Shown here: piece after piece, positions 12,133 to 22,769 of the stretch
Numbering within the stretch: the stretch's first letter is position 1
Layout of the letters: every line of letters starts with the position of its first letter
DNA from: Chamaea fasciata
Lineage: Eukaryota; Chordata; Aves; Passeriformes; Sylviidae
Direction of reading: 5' to 3'
Length of the DNA stretch: 64,000 nucleotides
Assembly: GCA_029207755.1 (NCBI GenBank)
Contig: JARCOQ010000221.1
Span: 62,001-126,000, forward strand
Position numbers and translations under genes: made by a program
Notes under the pieces: model-generated
Databases searched by the model: none
Told to the model about the DNA's origin: nothing
What the model saw: the letters and a program-made list of their open reading frames with translations, nothing else

Positions 12133-13781
12133 TAGCTTAGGGAAAGATCAACTCTAGATTTGATAGATTCTATTGATTATGGCATATCAAAATATAGAAT
12201 ATGCAGCATTATATTTGATAAATTGCATCTATGATACACATAAATATGTACCATTGAGTGCAGTTTCATAAATATTTTCATTTCATATAGATCTGATATA
12301 TTCTTCCCACTTGGGGGAGTGAAGATGCACTGCTGTTGAGAACCTTCTGCCCACACAGCAGTCAGGCCACAGGGCTGTGCGTGCACACCCACCCACCGTC
12401 CTTGCTCTTCTCGGCATCTTGGGGCTGCTGTTGGCACAGAACTGGGATGAATTGAACTCGACACACCTGTCCATGTCCAGCCTGTCATCAACGCTGATGT
12501 GGCAGGGCACAACACAGAGCTCTCAAATCACTCACATTATCATACATGCTTTCATTCCTGCTGGGGAATGGGGAACTTAGAAACACCAAAGACACAGAAA
12601 AGAGGTGGAAAAAGTTGGGATCTTTGGTACACTGCTGGTACCCTCATGTAGGAACATTTGTTGGGTTTTTTAAGGTGATAACTTCCCAAAAACTAGCAAA
12701 GCTGCTCAGCATCGGTCACCCAGTTGTGAATGGTTTTCTTGGCTTGGCAAAACTGCAGTGTTAACTGCGGACTCCGTCCTTGGTTCAAACCACCTGCCCT
12801 GACCTGCAGACAAAAGCACCAGCACCAGCAGAAGCTACATCAGCCACTTTTCTCAAAAAGCTCTCTTCAATATGCCAGAGGAAAGGAAAACATGTCAGAC
12901 AGTGTGGACTAATGACAAGACTCTGAGCAACAGTTAAAAAGCCAAGGGCCGCAGCTTCTCTGGGACACCCCTCGTGCTCCAAGGCAGCCAGGCCGCCCTG
13001 GCTGCCCGGGATCCTGCGCTCCACGGGCTCTGCAGAGCTGCACAGCGGGGAGGCAGCCTCGGGCACCTCAGGCCCTGGGCACCAGTGGCCTTCTTGGTCT
13101 GGACGGCTGCCTCTGGGCAAATGCAGCCTGCTGGCCCTCTGCTCTTGGCCCTAGCCCGGCCTTGCAGGGCTAATCCTGCTCCCGCTCTGAAACGTGCTCA
13201 AGAGGGACTCATTTGTTTCCAGCTTTCCAGGGCATTGATTTGCACCACAAAATACTGAAGGACTAAGGCCTGAACAACAGGCCCTGAGCTAAATCTGCCC
13301 TCTGGATGACCCTTCCAACCAAACTTTCAATGGATCTGCTCCTTAACCAAGCGTTACTATCAATAGGATCTATGCATTCATTCATTGGTGAAACACGTCT
13401 TTACCTTTCAGCATGAAGAAACCAGACAAGGCCACATCTGGCCTTGCTTCCTCCTTGAGCCCTGGACAGGCTCTGGCAGAAAACCAAGAGGAGAAGGAAA
13501 TCAGATCTCCTGCCCTAGAAGGTCTGTCAGATTGCTCGTTCACCACTGTCAAAGCTGGGCTACTCTCACAGTGCAGTCAGAAGCCTGGTGGCCAAGAAAG
13601 GGGGAGGCAGTGTAGGATTTCCTAGTTCCTCGCAGGGACTTTCCCGAGCTTTGCTGGGACAGCTTTCCCCACCTGATGAGTGGATCTGGATGAAGGATAA
13701 AGTAAAAAGGGTGTCTGCTGATGTATCTTTCTTAACCACTAGAGGCAACCTTTTGTACCAGTGATAAGGTGCATTGCTTAC
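12133..13781. other. Intergenic, nothing recognised
   Basis: Short open frames only. 12150-12310 is AT-rich; 12960-13200 is GC-richer. No splice-consistent coding exon could be supported. Confidence 0.5.
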
Positions 13782-13874
13782 CTTCTTCTTTTCTGATTTG
13801 TCTTTGCACTCCTGCATGATAGTAAATGACACTGTTGCTTCAGCTGGTGTCTGTGTCTGTGTCTGTGACTCTCC
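13782..13874 (-). CDS. Candidate isolated coding exon (31 codons)
   Basis: Bounded by a polypyrimidine-AG acceptor (CTGCAACAG just right of 13874) and a GTAAGC donor left of 13782. It is exactly 93 bp, phase 0 at both ends, and reads GESQTQTQTPAEATV then SFTIMQECKDKSEKKK. A second possible exon end (FSRLAAEK before GTAGCT at 14410) lies upstream on the same strand. The gene is not recognised. It could be an upstream alternative exon of the PAK-like gene or part of a separate decayed gene. Confidence 0.25.
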
Positions 13875-15587
13875 CTGTTGCAGACAGGTAAAAATGTTAT
13901 TAAAGAAAGGTCTTATGGAATATGGATGAGGCCATGCTACTTTAGCTAAGCAGCTAGCAATAGCCTGCAAGCTCCCAGTTGAAAACTGTTTAGAGAAAGA
14001 GAAGTTTGTTCACACAACAGCCTATTCTTAGGGAGAAAAACAAGTGCATCTGCATAAATATTAGCTCTGTTCCATCAGAACCCACCAAGGAAAAATGGAA
14101 ACAACCTGAAACTTAGCACATCCACACAAATGACCTTCTGACCAATAAATGAGGCAGTAAGGAAACTACCCGCCAACGGGTGTGGTGCATGAGGTCCCTG
14201 AAAACTGGACAAAAGAAGCGATGTGAATAAAGAATTGGCTTTATCTGCATGAAGGATATGGAGTCTCGGCTGATTCATTACAACATCTCCCCACCACCAA
14301 AACAAACACACAGCCAGTTGAGCACAAGACCTGCCTCTCTGCCAGCCCATTTCTTGGAAAACACCCCTGATTGCCATCTCTGCAAGTGCAATCCCCACTT
14401 TCCAGCTACCTTTTCTGCAGCCAGGCGAGAAAAGTAGTCGCTCTCAGCTCCGGACACCTCCAGACACCAACTGCTTTCAGCAGTCACAAGCCTGAAATAT
14501 CAACTTCCTTACTGAACCAGCCCACTGGGAGCTCACACAGGGAGGCCTTTTGTCCAAGGATACCCACACCAGAGCTCGAGGCTGGAGCAGTTTGAAATGC
14601 AACACCTCCAGAGTTTAAACCTCCCTTTATCAAATGAGAACATACCAACCTGCCCCAAAGGGAAAGGAAAGAGAAGCTCTTCTCCCACAACAGCAAGCTC
14701 TGTGCTTCCTTTGGTTCCAGTGGAGAGTGGAGGCCATGGGCTACTCCTCACTTTGGGAAGGAACCTTGGGAAATGGCCTGACCTGGGAGACCAGCAGAGG
14801 GAAGTTCCCCAAAAGGTATGGGAAAGGATCTCTGCAGGGAAAAAGAAAAAGAAAGAAATAATAAAAAAAAAGGTTAATTGAAACTTTTCAAAAAGTTCTC
14901 AGACAGAAATTTCTGCCCCAACATGACAACCCCAAAGTCTCTGTGGTTTTTCAGGACACATCATTTTTGTCAGTCCCCCCAAGCACAATCAGCTCCCCAA
15001 CAAGACTTCAAGACTAAAGGACAAACCTTCCCCCCTCACCTCTCCACACCAGCTCTAGGGAGTCTCTGTCCATTGCAAGATCTCCTTGGTCAGTCTGCAT
15101 TGGCAAGAGCTGGCTGCAGGAGGCATTTGCATTGGAAATCTCCCCAGATGGGGGGAAAAACAGAAGAAGCGATTCCTGAGGAAAGAAAATGGCAACGTCA
15201 TTTGGGAAGACAGCGGCGTGAGCTCCCTACAAGTGAAGGCCTTTCATCCCTTGCATAAAGCAACATCCATCCATGGGGCAGCACTAGCGTTTTGATGACA
15301 ATGCTGACAAAATCACTGCCCCTTCCTGCTGCTGTTGCTGACAGCGAATCATGAGAAATGTTCCAACTCTGCAAAAAACAGGCAGAGATGGCGAGAAAAA
15401 AACAGTTAGTCTGCTGAAAAGGTGGCCAAAAGAATGCTTTCTAATGTCCCCTTTTCATCCTTTCCCCAGCCAAGACAAAGCAATGGCCTTTTCCTCCGTC
15501 ACCGATGGTGACCCAGGCACAGGATGCAGCGTGGGGACAGACTCCACCACAGCTCCCAGAGCCCACCCTGCCCAGGGGCTTCCCGTG
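13875..15587. other. Intergenic, nothing firmly recognised
   Basis: Only short open frames and an A-rich stretch near 14840-14875. No convincing gene was found; a weak minus-strand exon end at 14410 is noted with the 13.8-kb candidate. Confidence 0.45.
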
Positions 15588-15665
15588 CCGAGCCGAGCCG
15601 AACCGAGCCGAGCCGAGCCAAGCCGAGCCGAGCCGAGCCGAGCCGAGCCGAGCCGAGCCGAGCCG
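15588..15665 (+). repeat. GAGCC pentanucleotide array upstream of the HSF5-like gene
   Basis: About 15 nearly perfect copies of a 5-bp unit (CCGAG/GAGCC), with two variants, end roughly 40 bp before the HSF5-like start codon. The array keeps frames open on both strands and makes spurious Arg-Ala-Glu-Pro-Ser or Leu-Gly-Ser-Ala-Arg peptides. It lies where the 5' UTR or promoter should be. Confidence 0.9.
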
Positions 15666-15703
15666 CGGCCGTTGGTCTCCGGTCGTTGTGGCCACAGTCG
15701 GCG

Positions 15704-16651
15704 ATGGACGCCATGCCGGAGCTGCCGCTGCCCGCCGGGCTCAGCGCCGGCACCTTCCCCGCCAAGCTGTGGCGCCTGGCAAACAGCCCCCGCGTCCGCT
15801 CCGTGCGCTGGGACAGCCAGGCGCGGGGGCTGCTCATCGACCGCTCCCTCTTGGAGCGGGAGCTGCTCGGCCCGGGCGGCTCCCAGGGGCCGGCCCCGCA
15901 CACCTTCCGGGCCACGCAGTTTCGCAGCTTCCTGCGCCAGCTGAACCGCTACGGCTTCCGCAAGGGGCCGGGCTGGGTTGGCGCAGCCGCGCCGGGCGAT
16001 GCCGGCGCCTGGCTCCACTACAGGAACCCCTGGTTTCGCCGCGACCGCCCCGACCTCCTGCTCCGCATCAGGCGCCGGAGCGCGGCCAACAGGCAGCGGC
16101 CGGCGGCGGGGCGGGAGGGGCGCAGGCGCCCGCCCTGCGGCTTCAAGCCGCTGCCCAGGGAGCGGCCGCCGCTGCCGCCCGGGCGCCCGCCCCGCGGCTT
16201 CCTTCTGCTGCACAGGGAGCGGGTGCTGCCGGACGGCCGGGAGCTGCGCTGTCCCCGGCCCGGCCGCTTCCAGCAGCCGCCCAGGGAACGGCCGCCGCTC
16301 GCCTGGCGCCCGCCCTGCGGCTTCCACCTGCTGCACAGGGAGCGGCCGGGGCCGGCCCGGCGGGAGGGGCCGAGCCGCTTCCAGGAGCTCTATGGGCAGC
16401 GGCCACTGCCCGCCCCGCGGGAGGTGCTGCGGATCCCGCCCTGCCACTTCCTCGGCTTCCACGGGGAGCGGCTGTGGCTGCACGGACAGGAGGGGGCCCC
16501 CAGCCGCTTCCTGGAGCTCTACGGGGGCCAGCTGCCCCCGCTCGACCGGGAGGTGCTCAGGATCCAGCCCTGCAGCTTCCAGCAGCTCCCCAGGGAGCAG
16601 CAGCCCCCAGCCTCCAACCCGCCAGGTAAGAAAAGAACTTTTGGCTGTTAG
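15704..16651 (+). CDS. Heat shock factor-type transcription factor, HSF5-like
   Basis: From ATG 15704 the frame is open for 315 codons. Residues about 10-130 form an HSF DNA-binding domain: FPAKLWRLANSPRVRSVRW, then LLIDRSLLERELLG, then the recognition-helix region FRATQFRSFLRQLNRYGFRK, and a HYRNPWFRRDRPDLLLRI segment that resembles HSF5 best. No intron is evident in the domain. Downstream, residues about 150-310 are an in-frame repeat of roughly 19- and 23-residue units (RxFxxLxRERxPL). The frame either stops at 16649-16651 or splices at a good GTAAGA donor after 16625. No downstream HSF exons are present, because inverted-repeat DNA begins at 16680, so the gene may be truncated. HSF5 is a germline factor in other vertebrates; the role here is inferred. 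Confidence 0.75.
   Translation: MDAMPELPLPAGLSAGTFPAKLWRLANSPRVRSVRWDSQARGLLIDRSLLERELLGPGGSQGPAPHTFRATQFRSFLRQLNRYGFRKGPGWVGAAAPGDAGAWLHYRNPWFRRDRPDLLLRIRRRSAANRQRPAAGREGRRRPPCGFKPLPRERPPLPPGRPPRGFLLLHRERVLPDGRELRCPRPGRFQQPPRERPPLAWRPPCGFHLLHRERPGPARREGPSRFQELYGQRPLPAPREVLRIPPCHFLGFHGERLWLHGQEGAPSRFLELYGGQLPPLDREVLRIQPCSFQQLPREQQPPASNPPGKKRTFGC
16139..16625 (+). repeat. In-frame tandem amino-acid repeat in the HSF5-like protein
   Basis: About eight units begin at an aromatic core: CGFKPLPRERPPL, RGFLLLHRERVL, GRFQQPPRERPPL, CGFHLLHRERPG, SRFQELYGQRPL, CHFLGFHGERLW, SRFLELYGGQLPPL and CSFQQLPREQQPP. Spacing alternates between about 19 and 23 codons, implying a ~42-codon double unit. The first unit sits where HSF5 proteins have a PNRFQRL-like stretch after the DNA-binding domain, so the array probably arose by local amplification of it. 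Confidence 0.7.
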
Positions 16652-16674
16652 TGCCTCTTTGGTATTTGGTTGGT

Positions 16675-17021
16675 TTGTTTTCATTGTTTTCTCCTCTGTG
16701 CAGATCTTCAGGGCCGTGCTGAGGATCCCCTCTGAGCAGGGATGACGTCACAAAGCCTTTTCCACCTGCCGCCATCACCTGGCCGTGGTCTCCCTGTTCC
16801 TCAGCACTGTCATGTTTGCTCACCTGAAGCCCCCCTCCATCTCCTCCCCATCCCCGGATCTGGCCCTGTCAGTTCTGTTCTCGCTGGTGCCTCCAGCCGT
16901 GAACCCCCTCATCTGCAGCCTGAGGAAGCAGGAGCTCGAGGCTGCAGTGTGGAAGACTGATGGCTGGATGGTTTTACAAACATTAAACTGCTGGCCAGTT
17001 TCTCAAAATCACTTGTCATAA
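16675..17021 (+). pseudogene. 3' fragment of an OR14-type olfactory receptor (left arm copy)
   Basis: Reads FIVFSSVQIFRAVLRIPSEQ in one frame, then an in-frame TGA, then RHKAFSTC and VVSLFLSTVMFAHLKPPS through NPLICSLRKQEL. These are the TM5-end, intracellular loop 3, TM6 and TM7 signatures of avian OR14 receptors. Everything upstream of TM5 is missing. It is the left arm of the inverted repeat and shares the extra TGA codon with the fuller copy at 25774-26746. It lies just downstream of the HSF5-like gene, in the same direction. Confidence 0.85.
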
Positions 17022-18036
17022 AAGTCATTTTTGATACCTCTTGTTGCTTTACTTTGGAGGTTCTTTTCCTTTGTTTTACTTTTGTAATATTGTCCACAAA
17101 GCAGTGTCACTGTTTGTGCCATTTCTCATTTTGTTTGTCTCCACCTTCCCTGTGGCCACAGACTGTGTCAATGAGGGGCTGCACTCCTGGTGGCTTTAAA
17201 GGAACCCAAGGATCTGGCAGGCAAGTTTTCTGCAGAGATCCCCCTTTGGTTCTCTTCTCTGGATGAGAGCTGGGGGCAGATCAGTGCTGGCACAGCAGCT
17301 GTGCCCAGGAGCAGCAGCCCTTGGTGTTGGCAGCGCTGCTCCCGTGGCCCTGCCCCGCTGCCCTCCTGGCCCTGGTGTTGCTGTAGGGCCGGAGTGCTCT
17401 CGGCGCCGGGCACAGGGCTGGGGCTGGCAGTGCCGGGGCTGCAGCAGGGACAGGCCATGGGCTCCGCTGGGGCAGCGCTGACGCCTCAGGGCAGGGCCTC
17501 GCTGCTCCAGGCTCCTTGCCCAGGCTCTCTCCAGAACACGCCCAGGCCCAATGCTGTGCACGGAAAAGCCTCGTGAGCAGCCCCAGGGTGGCCGTGGGCA
17601 GGCTGGGGGCAAACAGCCCGGCTGGGGCTCTGCAGGGTCCCTGGGGGAGACGGGAAGGAGCAGCAGAGCAGGGGCTGATCCATCCCCACTGTGCTGGACA
17701 CCCCCGGGCAGCGTCCCAGAGCGTCCTCATGCACCTGCCAACAACATCCCCCCTCTGCAGCCCTGGCCTCTCTCCCAGCTCACACGGGGGCCGCATCCTT
17801 GCAGGCACAGACACGGCAGCTCTGGCTCAGGAGCCCCTGTTTGCAGTGCCCAGAGCAGGCCTGAGCACCCCCATGGTGTTGGTGTGGGGAGATGAACCTG
17901 AGGGAGCACAAATGCCATCAGCCCCTGGGGCCAGGAAGGGCTGGGGACAGGAGAGAAGACCACTCAGTTCTGTCGTGGCCTCTGAAGTCAGCCAGAAAGT
18001 TTGTTCCCATCAGCTGGGAGTTTCCTGTGCCACTGC
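16680..18036 (+). repeat. Inverted repeat, left arm (1.36 kb)
   Basis: Matches the reverse complement of 24759-26115 with a constant coordinate sum (42795), so without net indels, and with only scattered substitutions. Outer identity is lost at 16679/26116 and inner identity at 18037/24758. It contains the receptor fragment and about 1 kb of its 3' flank. Long identical shadow frames occur on both arms. Confidence 0.93.
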
Positions 18037-18770
18037 TGACTTATTAAAATATGGATATTGATCTACTATCGATACCCAACTGTGACAGACAGAAGACTCT
18101 CTAACAGTTTAGAGTTAGAAAGTATATGTTTAATGCAACGCCAGGCAGTTGTGTGCGATCACTCCCTAAAATGCACTGCCAAGTTACAAAATCTCTTTCT
18201 TTTCAAAAGTGTTGAATATCCAAAATACTAATACATATTTATAGCACTAAAACCTCCCATTCTCTGCTTCATATTATAATTAGCTAAAAAGCTATTAAGC
18301 GTGTGTAGTTTGTTCTTTGAATTGGGTCAGTGGTCCTTTATATGGGGAGGGGGCGTAAAAAAAGGAAGTAAGTGGAGTCTTCCTCATTGGAAACTTTCAA
18401 CCTTTTCAATGGATATCAAGATAAATGATAACTGGTCAAACTCTTGTTTCCTTTCTCCGTGACTGTTGAATGGGTTTTAGGATGCTCGAGGATTTACAAT
18501 TGTCTGTGTTCCTAAATCTATTTATCAGTTTCTTCTGTTTCTCATTATAAACACAGCTAAACAAAAACAAAAATGACAAGCAATTAGTTATTTAGATCCA
18601 GGATCGTTATCCTTGATCGCAATCCTTTCATCTAACCATTAACTTCTAATTCTTTCCAGCACAGCTTATCTATCTACCGACTTGAACTAATTCTGGCAAA
18701 GCTTATCTTTAGCTAAAACATGAACTTTTCTCAAATCCTTACCTCCTTTGAAATTCATCTCTCAGCTCTC
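18037..18770 (+). mobile_element. Old LTR-like element, copy A
   Basis: Begins TGACTTATTAAAATATGG exactly at the inner edge of the inverted-repeat arm and shares many blocks with the reverse complement of about 22000-22760. Examples are CTAACAGTTTAGAGTTAG against CTAACAGTTTAAAGTTAG, CCTAAATCTATTTATCAG, and CAAAGCTTATCTTTAGCTAAA against CAAAGCTTATCTCTAACTAAA. The copies are clearly diverged, so they are older than the outer inverted repeat. LTR identity is inferred from the TG start and AT-rich composition. The 3' boundary is approximate. Confidence 0.55.
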
Positions 18771-18771
18771 C

Positions 18772-19900
18772 CTTGATTTCCCCGTGGTCTGTTGCAATTC
18801 ATTGGGAGATCTTTTTTCCTAGAGTTACGGAGAAATATTTCAAAGGGCTTCTAATAAACGCACATTCCTATTTTCAAGGGTGTATTTTTCTCTTGAGAGC
18901 AGAGGTGATTGCAGCATTCAGTGACTCATGTTGACCCAGGGACTCTCCTAAGCAGGCAGGTCTGGCCTGCTCAGAGAAGCTGTGCCTTGAGCTCTGACCC
19001 AGTGGACAACCTTGCTCCACATTCCCCAACTCCATCCTGCCTCTCCTCGCTCACGTGGGACCTGCTTTGCTCGGAGAACTGGGTGCACTCAGGCAACGAG
19101 GGGTTTCCTTTCTTTTATTTTAGCAATCTAAAACCCCTGAGTTTCCCCACTGAAAACAGACAATCTCCTTGTAATGGATACATAGTATTAAATTCGTGGA
19201 TTAAAATTGCGTGTATTAAAACTTTGCAGTGGAATGTAAAAAACCCCTGAATTCCTGGAAAGAGTTCCAGGGCATCTCTTCGCATACCACAGTCTTTTCA
19301 CAGTCCAAAGGTGTTACCTCGACATCTGCCAGAGAGGTAACCGGGAAACGGCCCATTAAGCATGGGCTGACCACATCTTCACAGCTCATCAGGAGATCCG
19401 ATACCAATCTGGGCAGAAACCTTCTGACAGAAGATTCGGAGACTTTTCATTCAGACGTCTTCTCAATTTCTCAGGAAACTCTTTCAGATATCCCTTGCGG
19501 ACACCAGACATTTCAATGATTATGTTATGTACATGATGTCATGTTCTTCGGGTTCTTTGTTACCGTCTTGTTTTCGCCTCAGGGTAGAAAAATGGTCTAA
19601 AACACCTCCCCTGAGACCCCGAATTTGTGGGCAGTACTCCGGAGAAGCACCCTTTGCTGCTCCCGGGTTGTCCACCCAACATTCGATCGATGTTGTCCTG
19701 ATTTATCGTGGCGTTTCCCGAAACTGCTTTTCAAATTTGTTAAATAAATCTTTGATTTTGGAAATTGGCTCTGATCATTTATAACATCCTCAGGTGTGTG
19801 CCAAGCCCAGGGTGCCACCAAGGAAGTTCCCCTTTCCCAAGGCAGAACCATGCAAGGAATGTTTTAGACACACGGGAAGTTCTAAAATAAACACAAATCC
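18772..19900 (+). repeat. Dispersed repeat, copy 1 (interrupted by solo LTR)
   Basis: 18772-19165 plus 19791-19900 match 30981-31480 in the same orientation. Shared blocks include TTTTTTCCTAGAGTTA, GTATTTTTCTCTTGAGAGCA, CCATCCTGCCTCTCCTC and CAAGGCAGAACCATGCAAGG. The 31-kb copy lacks the 617-bp insert and so shows the empty site. The nature of the repeat is unknown. Confidence 0.8.
19170..19786. mobile_element. Solo LTR with 4-bp target duplication
   Basis: The 617-bp insert starts TGTAATGGATACA and ends TTTATAACA, flanked on both sides by TCCT (19166-19169 and 19787-19790). The empty allele is visible in the related repeat near 31370. An AATAAA lies near the plus-strand end, but the minus-strand start TGTTATAAATG is shared with the LTR at 46463-47027, so orientation is uncertain. 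A 4-bp duplication fits gammaretrovirus-like (ERV1) elements best. No coding sequence is present. Confidence 0.85.
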
Positions 19901-20329
19901 AGAGCCTGGGCTCTCTCACTGTTCCCGGCTCCTGCACAGTCCCTCTCTCAGTCCCTTGGCCCCCCGGAATCCCCTCTGGGGCTCAGAGAACAGCCGGCAA
20001 TGGAACCTTGCCCTGAAAAGGCACCATTGTGGTGCTCCCCAGCCAGGCCAGAAATGGAACTTTGTTCCTTTAGCCTGGGTGCAGAGACCCCCCCGGGGCC
20101 TTTTCTGCACAGAGTTCCAGCCGCCAGCGTTTGCTGAAGGCGCTCTCTGCACATGTCACACTGCCAGGGCCCTGTCCTTGCTGTCACCTGCTGTGGCTGG
20201 GCCCAAAGAGAGCTCCTGCGCTTGCATTTCCAGCTGCCGTGCAACCAAAGCTGAGGGATCTGGAGCTGCCTGAATGCAAAAACTGAAATACGAGCTTCTC
20301 TCGAAGGGGAAATCTCCCCCTCCTGTGCT

Positions 20330-20800
20330 AACCCATGGCAATGCTGGCAAATGCACCAGCCACGGCCAGAATTCAGATTTCACTGCTAAACTTCCTTATA
20401 TCCAGGGATAGTTCCCATGGGAATATTGTCAGGACAAGTCTGGCTGGCAGTGGTTTCACAAGGGTCACTTCCCATCTGTCCCCAAAACTCTAGGGAAGGC
20501 TTTGTGCTTTCCTTCCAATGGGAAAAAAAACCCCTGTCCTGCTTCTCCAGGTGCCCATGGCTGAGATTGGGATTCCACCTCCAAAACTTCCCTCTATCCA
20601 AAGCCTGCTCCCAGACAAAATCTGCCATTAATGACAAGTCTGGGTGACCTTGGCCTAGTGAGTCTCTCACCTGCCTTCCAAACCCTGGGGCTCTGTACTT
20701 TCCTTCCTACGGAAAAGAACTGTCCTTCTTGTCCAGGTGCCCAGGGCCAGAATTGGGATTCCACCTCAAACACTGCCTCTTGTGAGAGACTGGAGGAGAT
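20330..20800 (+). repeat. Imperfect ~200-bp tandem repeat
   Basis: Blocks such as GACAAGTCTGG (20432 and 20634), TCCAGGTGCCCA with GGGATTCCACCTC (about 20548 and 20735), and CTTTCCTTCC recur at a spacing near 200 bp, with a further degraded unit to the left. No coding potential is recognised. Confidence 0.6.
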
Positions 20801-21165
20801 TGTTGGCTGGAAACATTTCGTGTGAGGGGGAGGAAGGGGCAGAGCCAGCCTTACCCTGCCCTGAACCCCAGCACTTCTCAAAGCATTGACTTGACCCTGT
20901 AACCCAAATCCCCCCGAGCCTCTATCCCAGCCCAGCAGTGTCTGCCAATCCCTGGCACACCAAAGGCAATGCTCCACACCCACCTCTGCAGCCCCCAGCC
21001 CAGCTCCTGAGTGACCAGATGACCCAAAGTCCCATCTGGGGGAGGGGCCCAGGAAGACCAAGGGGTATTTTAGGCTGACCACAAGGCAAGCACACACGTT
21101 GACCCTGGCTCCTCTTGGAATTTCTGTCTGAACACTGCTGGAATCCAGGAGCTGGTAGCAGGGTG

Positions 21166-21245
21166 TGTTCTTCTCTCTGTCTCTCTCTCTATCTCTCTAT
21201 ATTTTATTTGTCTTTCTCTCTTTCTGTGTCTTCCTCTTCTAATTC
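21166..21245 (+). repeat. Pyrimidine-rich TC microsatellite
   Basis: Degenerate TCTC/CTCT tract with TATTTT interruptions. Confidence 0.7.
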
Positions 21246-21999
21246 CCTCTTCTTGCAAATTTTCCTTAACTTAAAATTGAGCAGGCTTCCAGTTTGTGAA
21301 GTTGAATGGGCCAAGTTAACGCTTTGAGCAGTGTTTTTTTGTTGACTGAATGTCATAGTAAAGCTTTTGCTCAAGTTTCCCTGATTTTCTAAAGTTGCCA
21401 GTAAAGGCTGTTTTGTTGTTTTAAGCTTCTGAGAATCTCTTGTTGGTACTTCTCCATTGTTTCCAACTCAGAGTACACAAACAATTGTAATTCCTTTGCA
21501 ATGTCTCACGGAGAGAGTTGTTTGGGGGTTGGGGCTCAGGGCTTCTCTGTCCTGCTTGGCACAGCCCAGGCAGGGCTTTCACAGCCACATCCCACACTCC
21601 GTTTCCCACCTGGACCCGCTGGTGCCTCTGAGTTCTGCTTGCCCAGCCCCAGGGACGCTCTCCTTGTCTGCCCATTCCCCCACGGTCTCTGGGCAGGGGT
21701 GGCCTCAGTGGGAGCTGTGACACCCTCCCTCAGACACTTGGAGGCTGCTGCTGGGTTGGACTTCTCCAGAGGCTTGCTCAGCCTTCAGCTCTTCAGTTCA
21801 GGAATTCAGTGGCCCAGGGCTCCATCAACATTCAGAACGCGTTAACAGGCCAAGCCTCTGGGAATATGATTTAAGTTTTCAAATTTTTCTGGTTAATTGG
21901 ACAGATTTTAGAACTGTCCTCCAAGTGAATGTATAATATTTTAAAGGACACTGAGAAAAGATTTTTATGGTCCTGTTTAGAGGTTTTATTCCCTATTAA

Positions 22000-22760
22000 T
22001 ACACTGATATGTGCAATCTCCAATTGGCATTGAATCCAAGTGAGACATAGACTTTAAAGAATTAAGGATTTTAGAGAGGTTAAGATTTTAGTTAGAGATA
22101 AGCTTTGTAGGAGTTAATTAAAGTTTGCTAAAAATTAAAAGTTTGTGGTTAGTTAAGGGAAACCAGATTTGAATTAACTTTCCCAGGCCTCAATAACCGA
22201 TTGCTTGTCAACTTTATGTTTTGCTTAGCTGGGTTTGTAATGAAGAACAGAGAACCTGATAAATAGATTTAGGAGCACAAGACGATTACAGAAACTCCCT
22301 ATTCAGAAACCCATTGAAAGTCATGCACCTGGAGAAATGGGAGTCCTACCAGAGCTCATTTGTCACATTTGCATTGAAAAGGTAGAAAGTTCAGAGCAAG
22401 GACGACTCATCTTACTTTCTTATTTTAAGCCCCCCTCCCCTTGAAAAGGAGCACCGACCCATTTCAAAGGCCAAACTAGCATGCTTAATTGTTTTTTGGC
22501 TAGTTACCATACTAAGCAGAGAATGGGATGGGGGGGGGGGGGCTCTGAGTACGCATTTGTGTTTTGGGTATTCAACATCTTTGTAAATAAAAGGACTCTG
22601 TGGTTGTCTGTAAATTGCGGTGTGTATTTGGGAGCCACCCTGCATGCTGCCCGGTGCTGCAACAGACATACACTTTCTAACTTTAAACTGTTAGAAAGTT
22701 TTTGTCCCCCTCAGTTGGATATCAGTATTAGCTCGATATTCATATTTTTTTAATAAATCA
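22000..22760 (-). mobile_element. Old LTR-like element, copy B
   Basis: Read on the minus strand it begins TGATTTATTAAAAAAATATG at 22760 and aligns block by block with copy A at 18037-18770. Together they form a second, older inverted pair inside the outer inverted repeat, with a different axis (about 20.4 kb against 21.4 kb). The lower boundary is approximate. It contains a run of 13 G at 22530-22542. Confidence 0.55.
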
Positions 22761-22769
22761 CAAGTACCT

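Noticed and set aside
15455..16684. Minus-strand 409-codon frame across the HSF5-like gene, and a third open plus frame of 374 codons
   Set aside because: They are shadows of GC-rich repeat DNA and the GAGCC array. They show no domain, while the plus frame from 15704 has a clear HSF DNA-binding domain.
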